DNA of 9,859 nt from JBCDBY01 sp039182715 (GTDB lineage: Bacteria > Planctomycetota > PLA2). Made by a program: the position numbers and the translations under genes. Of this stretch, positions 5,751 through 9,859 are shown in pieces. The stretch covers positions 1 to 9,859 of the forward strand of contig JBCDBY010000170.1 in NCBI GenBank assembly GCA_039182715.1, in the 5' to 3' direction. A model generated the notes under the pieces. The model worked only from the letters and a program-made list of their open reading frames with translations. It was not told where the DNA came from and ran no database searches. Position 1 is the first letter of the stretch, and each line of letters opens with the position of its first letter.

Positions 5751-8390
5751 TCAGACGCGGCGCGTCTTGCGCGGGGCCGGTCGCCCGTTCGACCGTCGGT
5801 CCTGCCCGCGGGGAGGCACGCGACGCAACTCACGCGCTGTCGGCTCCTGGGCGAGCGGTGCGGCGAGCCGGCGACGGAACAGGGCGGCAAGCACCACTCC
5901 GCTGCAGATGGCCGACGCGCCGAACCCGAACTCGACGTTGAGATGCGTGGCGAGGCCGAGCGTGCGCGCCATGGCAAAGGGAAGCACGACCAGCTCCTCA
6001 TTGATGACCGCGATCATCCAGTCGAACGCCGTCCCCGGGACCAGCGTGATCGCCAACAGGGCGGCGAGCGCGTACGGGATCGGCCGCCTCACACGGGACA
6101 CGGCCCAAAGCACCGTCGCCAACAGAATGGCGACCGTCAGGCCGCGCACCGTCTCCGAATCCCAGAACGCGAACCAGAAGCCAAGCGGACCACGCACCGA
6201 ACAGGCGGCGAGCACGACGATCGACGCCGCCACCAGGGGGCGCGGATCGCGCGTGGCGTGGAGCAGTGCCGCCGCGAGGAGCATCGCGACGACGACGAAT
6301 CCCGGTGCGACGAAGAAGGAGAAGCAGGCCGCCGTGGCGAGGCCGAAGCACCACGCCCCCACCAGGGAAACGGAGCGGCGCCGCCACGCCCAACATGCTG
6401 CGCCGAGCAGCAGCAGGCGCGCCAGCCACGCCATGCCGGCATTGCCGCGCATGCGCCGCGTCGCCGCGTCCGCCTCCTCGAAGTTGTACGCGGGGTGCAC
6501 GATGCTCGCGCCGTAGCGCGTCTCGTGCGCGGCCTGGAGCTCGTCGAAGCGGACCGAGGCGGCGTCGAATCGCGCACGCGCGGTCGCGTCGCCGGTCGCC
6601 AGCCAGAGATAGTGCTGCAGGAACGCTTCGCGGTACGACGAAAGCGTGCGCAGCAGATCGAGCTCGTAGTCGATGGCGGCCAGCACGCTCGTGCGATCCG
6701 ACGCGTCACGGAACCGCGCGCCCGCAACCAGCGCGCGCATGCGCTCCGCGACCGCGACCGCCTCCTCGCCCTCGACGACCGCCTCGTCCAGCTCGTCGCG
6801 GCTCGCGCGGAAGAGCGAGGTGAGGGTCGAGTGCGCGCCGCCCGGGAGATTCCAGAAGACGAACGCCATCGGCGGCGGCTCGAGCCCGGCGGCGAGCACG
6901 CGTCGGCGCGCGTACGCCCCGACGTAGAGTCCCTTGCGCACCGCGTCCCGCGAGAGCGCCAGCATCTGCTCGAGCGCGCGCACCGACGTGGGATCGTCGG
7001 TCCAGCGCGCGCGAATCCAGTCGCGCGTGATGCCGCTCAGATCGGCGTCGGGGTCCCACGCGAGCCGTCCGGTCGCGTAGGTGTTGAGGTCGATCCAGGC
7101 GTCCTCGCCATGGAACGGGAAGAGCGTCGCGGGACCGGCGCGCTGCGGGCCGCCGTTCTGGTTCCAGACCCAGACCCCGTCGATCGGCGCGTCGCGCAAC
7201 GCCTGGAGCGACGCCTGGTGCAGCGCCCCGACGTAGTTCGGATAGGCGCCGCAGCCCTCGAACTCGCGGCGTGACTGGAACTCGACGAGGCGCGGCGTCG
7301 TGCCCACCCGCAGCGTCGGATTGACCGGCAGGTAGCTGCCGAAGTCGCCCTGGACGTGCTTGGTGGAAAGCACGAGGTTGTCGAGGTCGAGCCCCTCCAT
7401 CACACGCGCCAACGACGCGGGGTTGGTGTGCAGGTCCCCCACGTCCCCGACGCCGATCGACCAGGTGCGCAGGAAGAGCTGCTTGCCGTGGCGGTCGGCG
7501 GCGCTCGCCAGCGCGCGCAGCATGGCGCGCACGCGCGCCGGGGTCGTCACGCCCAGCTTGCTGTACTGCGCGTGCTCGTCGTCGTTGTAGCAGCCGCCCG
7601 CTTCGCCGATGCGCACCATGAGCCCGGTGATCTCGGGGAAGTGCGAGAAGAGTTCGTCCACGGCGCCCGCGTACGCGCGCCAGAACGCGGGGTCGTCCGG
7701 GTCGAGGCCGACGAGCTGCTGCTCGAACAGCTTCGTGAGCGCGAGCATGTCGGTCCGGAACACGACATCGAAGCCGAGCGCGCGCGCCGGCGCGAGGATC
7801 GCGCGCAGCGCGCGCCGTCGTTCCGGCGCCTTCGGGTTCGCGCGATCGAGCAGGTCGAGGAACGCGGGCAGGACGACGCCGTTGTAGCCGGACGCCGCCA
7901 TGCGGTTCGCGTAGGTCTCCATCTGCGCCACGGCGCGGGCGCGGGCGGCGGCATCGTCCTCGATCCGGTGGAAGGCGCGCAGCGTGTGGGTGTAGTCGTC
8001 CGTGCCCCACTCCTCGGGCCGGTACTCGATACCGACCGCGCCACAGTCGACGTAGCGGCGCGCGTAGCGCGGCTCGATCCAGCGGCCGAGGTCGTGCGGC
8101 GTCCGGGTCTGCGCGAAGAGCGCCGCGCGACGCGATCCCGCCTCGATTCGCGGCGCTCCGTTTGAACGCAGCGTAAAGCGGTAGGCGTCGGTCGACGGCG
8201 CATCGGCCCGCAGGACGACGTCGGCGGGTTCCCGAGCGGGCATCCCGGCGGCCGGGCCAGCCCAGGCCTCCGAGGCCGGCTCCGGCGCCAACTCCTTGTC
8301 CTCGAAGTGGATACGCGTGCCGCGGGCGGCGAGCAGGCCGGCTCCCAGAGCGGGAACGGCGATGAGAAGAAGCAACAACCAGCGCGACAT
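5751..8390 (-). CDS. GH67 (alpha-glucuronidase)-like protein fused to a polytopic membrane domain
   Basis: This 879-residue protein starts with a hydrophobic signal or anchor (about 4-22). Residues about 105-560 resemble the catalytic and C-terminal regions of GH67 alpha-glucuronidases, which remove 4-O-methyl-glucuronic acid from xylan oligosaccharides. Motifs: VRIGEAGGCYNDDE around Glu263, KHVQGDF with Asp349, and VEFQSRREFEG with Glu370 and Glu376. By motif these align with the acid (Glu) and the Asp/Glu pair of GH67 (E292, D365, E393 in Cellvibrio GlcA67A); the 27-residue Asp349-Glu376 spacing is close to 28 there. IDGVWVWNQNGG (403-414) and the helical region after 455 also fit. Residues about 652-838 hold seven good membrane helices with basic loops at 670-672, 711-718 and 765-769, followed by an Arg-rich tail. 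Positive-inside places the catalytic part outside and the C-terminus inside. Substrate is unproven. GAGGGA lies 7 bases before the ATG. Confidence 0.7.
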   Translation of the reverse strand: MSRWLLLLLIAVPALGAGLLAARGTRIHFEDKELAPEPASEAWAGPAAGMPAREPADVVLRADAPSTDAYRFTLRSNGAPRIEAGSRRAALFAQTRTPHDLGRWIEPRYARRYVDCGAVGIEYRPEEWGTDDYTHTLRAFHRIEDDAAARARAVAQMETYANRMAASGYNGVVLPAFLDLLDRANPKAPERRRALRAILAPARALGFDVVFRTDMLALTKLFEQQLVGLDPDDPAFWRAYAGAVDELFSHFPEITGLMVRIGEAGGCYNDDEHAQYSKLGVTTPARVRAMLRALASAADRHGKQLFLRTWSIGVGDVGDLHTNPASLARVMEGLDLDNLVLSTKHVQGDFGSYLPVNPTLRVGTTPRLVEFQSRREFEGCGAYPNYVGALHQASLQALRDAPIDGVWVWNQNGGPQRAGPATLFPFHGEDAWIDLNTYATGRLAWDPDADLSGITRDWIRARWTDDPTSVRALEQMLALSRDAVRKGLYVGAYARRRVLAAGLEPPPMAFVFWNLPGGAHSTLTSLFRASRDELDEAVVEGEEAVAVAERMRALVAGARFRDASDRTSVLAAIDYELDLLRTLSSYREAFLQHYLWLATGDATARARFDAASVRFDELQAAHETRYGASIVHPAYNFEEADAATRRMRGNAGMAWLARLLLLGAACWAWRRRSVSLVGAWCFGLATAACFSFFVAPGFVVVAMLLAAALLHATRDPRPLVAASIVVLAACSVRGPLGFWFAFWDSETVRGLTVAILLATVLWAVSRVRRPIPYALAALLAITLVPGTAFDWMIAVINEELVVLPFAMARTLGLATHLNVEFGFGASAICSGVVLAALFRRRLAAPLAQEPTARELRRVPPRGQDRRSNGRPAPRKTRRV

Positions 8391-8546
8391 GACTCAGTCC
8401 CTCAGTGTAGGGACGTATCCGCCGCGCTTAACCTCTTCCTTAAGGCAACAATACTAATCCTTCAACAAGGGGAGGCGTCGCGTGCGGATTCCGGCCGCCG
8501 CCCGGACCCCGGGCGGGCAAACCGAGCACGGGTTACCATCCCGGCC
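8391..8546. promoter_or_regulatory. Divergent promoter region between the GH67-like and Ig-like genes
   Basis: This 156-base spacer separates two genes that point away from each other, so it should hold promoters for both. It contains the only distinctly A/T-rich patch of the window (about 8428-8470). On the plus strand TTAACC (8428-8433) and TACTAA (8452-8457) are a weak -35/-10 pair with 18-base spacing. CCTTAAGG (8438-8445) is an 8-base palindrome between them and a possible operator. For the minus strand TACACT (8409-8404) is a weak -10. None of these is decisive. Confidence 0.35.
8397..8414 (-). promoter_or_regulatory. Hairpin enclosing the Shine-Dalgarno of the GH67-like gene
   Basis: On the minus strand GTCCCT and AGGGAC form a perfect 6-base-pair stem around the 6-base loop ACACTG. 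The 3' arm contains most of the only good Shine-Dalgarno in this part of the window (GAGGGA, 8403-8398), 7 bases before ATG 8390. If the stem forms in the mRNA it would mask the ribosome-binding site. The stem is short, so a strong effect is uncertain. Confidence 0.4.
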
Positions 8547-9821
8547 ATGCGGAATTGGGTGCTCGTGGCCGTGATCGCATCCATCGCGTTCGCGCAAGAC
8601 CAAGTCGGAGAGAAGCGACGGGCCGTGTACGTGCGCGACCTGCTCACCGACCGGCCGGTGACCGGCGTGGAAGTCACGATCGAAGTAGGACGAACGACCG
8701 AGACCGCCACGACCGGTGCACGGGGCGAGCTGATGCTGCCGGCGGACCGGAAGGTCACCGTGCAATCGAAGGATGCGCGATGGCGAATTCTCCCTCGGCG
8801 GTTTCGCGTCGACGAGGACCGCATCGAGGTCGCGGCCCACCGTTTCATCACCGTGCGCGGGACCCTCTCGGGCCAGGACATCGAGCACATCGAGGACGGC
8901 AACATCTACGCGACCCTCGTCGACCCGGAGGGAAAGGATCCCGGCGTCGGCGGCGGCGTGGCGCCCTTGGAGCCGCTCGGTCTGCGCCCCATGTGGCGCG
9001 CGGGCATTCCCGATCGTTCCGGACGTTTCGAGTTCCAGGTACCGCGCATTCGCGGGATCGCGATCTTTGCGCGGCACGGCGTGCAGTTCGCGTCCATCCG
9101 ACGGCTCGCGCTGAAGGAGACGGTGGAGGTCGGGCTCACGCTCCAAAGCGGCATCCGGATCGCCGGCAAGCTCGTCGACGAGGACGGCAAGCGCGTGCGA
9201 GGTACGGAGGTCCGGGCCGTCGTCTACACGGGCGGGCGCGCCGGGCGAATCCCCGAACGCGAGTTGCTTCGGCGCATGGGGGATTCCGCTCGCATCAACA
9301 TCAGGATCCCGGACGGCAGGTTCGTCTACGCCCACAAGTGGTTCTACGACCGGAATGTAAGCCTCGGGTCCTTCGATCTGACGACATGCAGCGACGGACT
9401 GCACCGGGTGTTCGCGTTCGCGCCGGGCTTCCTGCGCTACGACTCCGGTCCGCTCGTGCTGAGCGGCTCGCGCACCGACTACGAGATCAAGCTTGAGCGA
9501 GCCGTCGGGCGCAAGCCCGTGCGCGTCACGATCGGCGACAGGCGCATTCCCAATCGAGAGGTCAAGGTCACCGAGTACGTCTCTCCCGAAGAGCACTACC
9601 CGACTGGTGGCCGCTTTCTGGTCTACCGGCTGAAGCTCGACGAGGAGAGCCGGATGCCGACCGAGTGGTTCCGGGAGGGAATCTCGTACCTCCTGGCGCC
9701 AGCCGAGTCTCGGGGTCTGGGGAAGAAGGTTCGGTGGCCATTCGGGGAGTCGATCGATCTCGAAGGTGCCGGGGAGCGCCTCCTGCCGGACGGCGTCAAG
9801 GTGGAGGTGGAGCTCCGGTGA
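8547..9821 (+). CDS. Secreted Ig-like / carboxypeptidase-regulatory-like protein
   Basis: The protein has 424 residues from ATG 8547. The signal peptide (MRNWVLVAVIASIAFA) is followed by Gln17 at an AFA-type cleavage site. The frame continues upstream to 8307, but the ATG is chosen because it directly begins the signal peptide. Residues about 26-105 look like a beta-sandwich of the CarboxypepD_reg/Cna-B type: VYVRDLLTDRPVTGVEVTIE, then TTGARGELMLPADRKVTV. The same strand-turn theme recurs at about 200-228 (SGIRIAGKLVDEDGKRVRGT) and about 318-345 (KPVRVTIGDRRIPNREVKV), suggesting three related modules. Such proteins are common in Planctomycetota; their function is generally unknown. Only one or two Cys remain after cleavage and no membrane anchor is visible. 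No Shine-Dalgarno precedes the ATG. It overlaps the next gene by GTGA, so the two are likely co-translated. Confidence 0.82.
   Translation: MRNWVLVAVIASIAFAQDQVGEKRRAVYVRDLLTDRPVTGVEVTIEVGRTTETATTGARGELMLPADRKVTVQSKDARWRILPRRFRVDEDRIEVAAHRFITVRGTLSGQDIEHIEDGNIYATLVDPEGKDPGVGGGVAPLEPLGLRPMWRAGIPDRSGRFEFQVPRIRGIAIFARHGVQFASIRRLALKETVEVGLTLQSGIRIAGKLVDEDGKRVRGTEVRAVVYTGGRAGRIPERELLRRMGDSARINIRIPDGRFVYAHKWFYDRNVSLGSFDLTTCSDGLHRVFAFAPGFLRYDSGPLVLSGSRTDYEIKLERAVGRKPVRVTIGDRRIPNREVKVTEYVSPEEHYPTGGRFLVYRLKLDEESRMPTEWFREGISYLLAPAESRGLGKKVRWPFGESIDLEGAGERLLPDGVKVEVELR
9803..9812 (+). promoter_or_regulatory. Shine-Dalgarno (GGAGGTGGAG) of the rightmost gene
   Basis: GGAGG (9803-9807) and GGAG (9809-9812) lie 10 and 5 bases before GTG 9818, inside the end of the preceding gene. 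It supports the GTG as a true start. Confidence 0.55.
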
Positions 9822-9859
9822 TCCGGACTCTCACCCTGCTCGTCGGGCTCGCCGCCTTC
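9818..9859 (+). CDS. Start of an exported protein, cut by the right edge
   Basis: From GTG 9818 only 14 codons are visible, reading MIRTLTLLVGLAAF. One Arg followed by an unbroken hydrophobic run is the beginning of a signal peptide or membrane anchor. The GTG overlaps the preceding TGA (GTGA) and follows a purine-rich Shine-Dalgarno, so it is the second gene of a plus-strand operon with the Ig-like secreted protein. Nothing can be said about its mature part. Confidence 0.6.
   Translation, partial: MIRTLTLLVGLAAF

Noticed and set aside
5582..6001. 139-codon minus-strand ORF spanning the end of the GH67-like gene
   Set aside because: Cys/Ser-rich out-of-frame translation overlapping the real gene end; no coherent protein features.
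5622..7274. 550-codon plus-strand ORF opposite the GH67-like gene
   Set aside because: Dominated by Arg, Glu, His and Gly repeats typical of antisense translation; the minus strand shows signal, catalytic motifs and membrane helices.
8454..9596. 380-codon minus-strand ORF opposite the Ig-like secreted protein gene
   Set aside because: Antisense shadow; the plus frame begins with a clean signal peptide and shows beta-sandwich patterns.
1..9859. CRISPR arrays, insertion sequences, tRNA or rRNA genes
   Set aside because: No regularly spaced repeats, transposase motifs, terminal inverted repeats or RNA-gene sequences were recognised by eye on either strand.

Overview
The window looks like a chromosomal segment of a high-GC member of the Planctomycetota or a close relative. 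The basis is an ECF-type sigma factor translationally coupled to a membrane Ser/Thr kinase that carries DWG instead of DFG and a TPR-like tail, several short exported proteins of unknown function, few Shine-Dalgarno sequences, and strongly G/C-ending codons. The lineage is inferred from gene style; there is no rRNA or other phylogenetic marker here.

Layout. From about 8390 down to base 1 the recognisable genes lie on the minus strand. In transcription order they are: an 879-residue protein with a GH67 (alpha-glucuronidase)-like catalytic region fused to a polytopic membrane domain (8390-5751); a poorly coding stretch with one doubtful membrane-anchored ORF (5723-5397); a 250-residue protein of unknown function whose N-terminus looks incomplete (5350-4598); an ECF-like sigma factor (4548-3841); the Ser/Thr kinase, overlapping it by ATGA (3844-1754); an exported outer-membrane beta-barrel protein (1705-701); and, after a 320-base gap, the start of a membrane-anchored unknown protein that runs off the left edge (380-1). 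A small plus-strand ORF with coding-type base periodicity and one hydrophobic helix (491-685) may sit in that gap. On the right, after a 156-base divergent spacer, a secreted Ig-like/carboxypeptidase-regulatory-like protein is on the plus strand (8547-9821). It overlaps by GTGA the start of another exported protein cut by the right edge (9818-9859).

How the genes may work together. The sigma factor and kinase form a signalling pair. The kinase domain would be cytoplasmic and its TPR-like C-terminal half would be beyond the membrane. No anti-sigma gene is seen, so control of sigma by phosphorylation is a reasonable hypothesis. Similar promoter-like boxes (AAACC, 13 bases, then CGTC or GGTC) precede both the sigma gene and the beta-barrel gene, which would fit an autoregulated cell-envelope response. 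The GH67-like membrane protein is the most unusual gene. The residues that align by motif with the GH67 catalytic acids are present, but the fusion to about seven membrane helices is not the usual GH67 architecture, and its Shine-Dalgarno lies in a small predicted hairpin.
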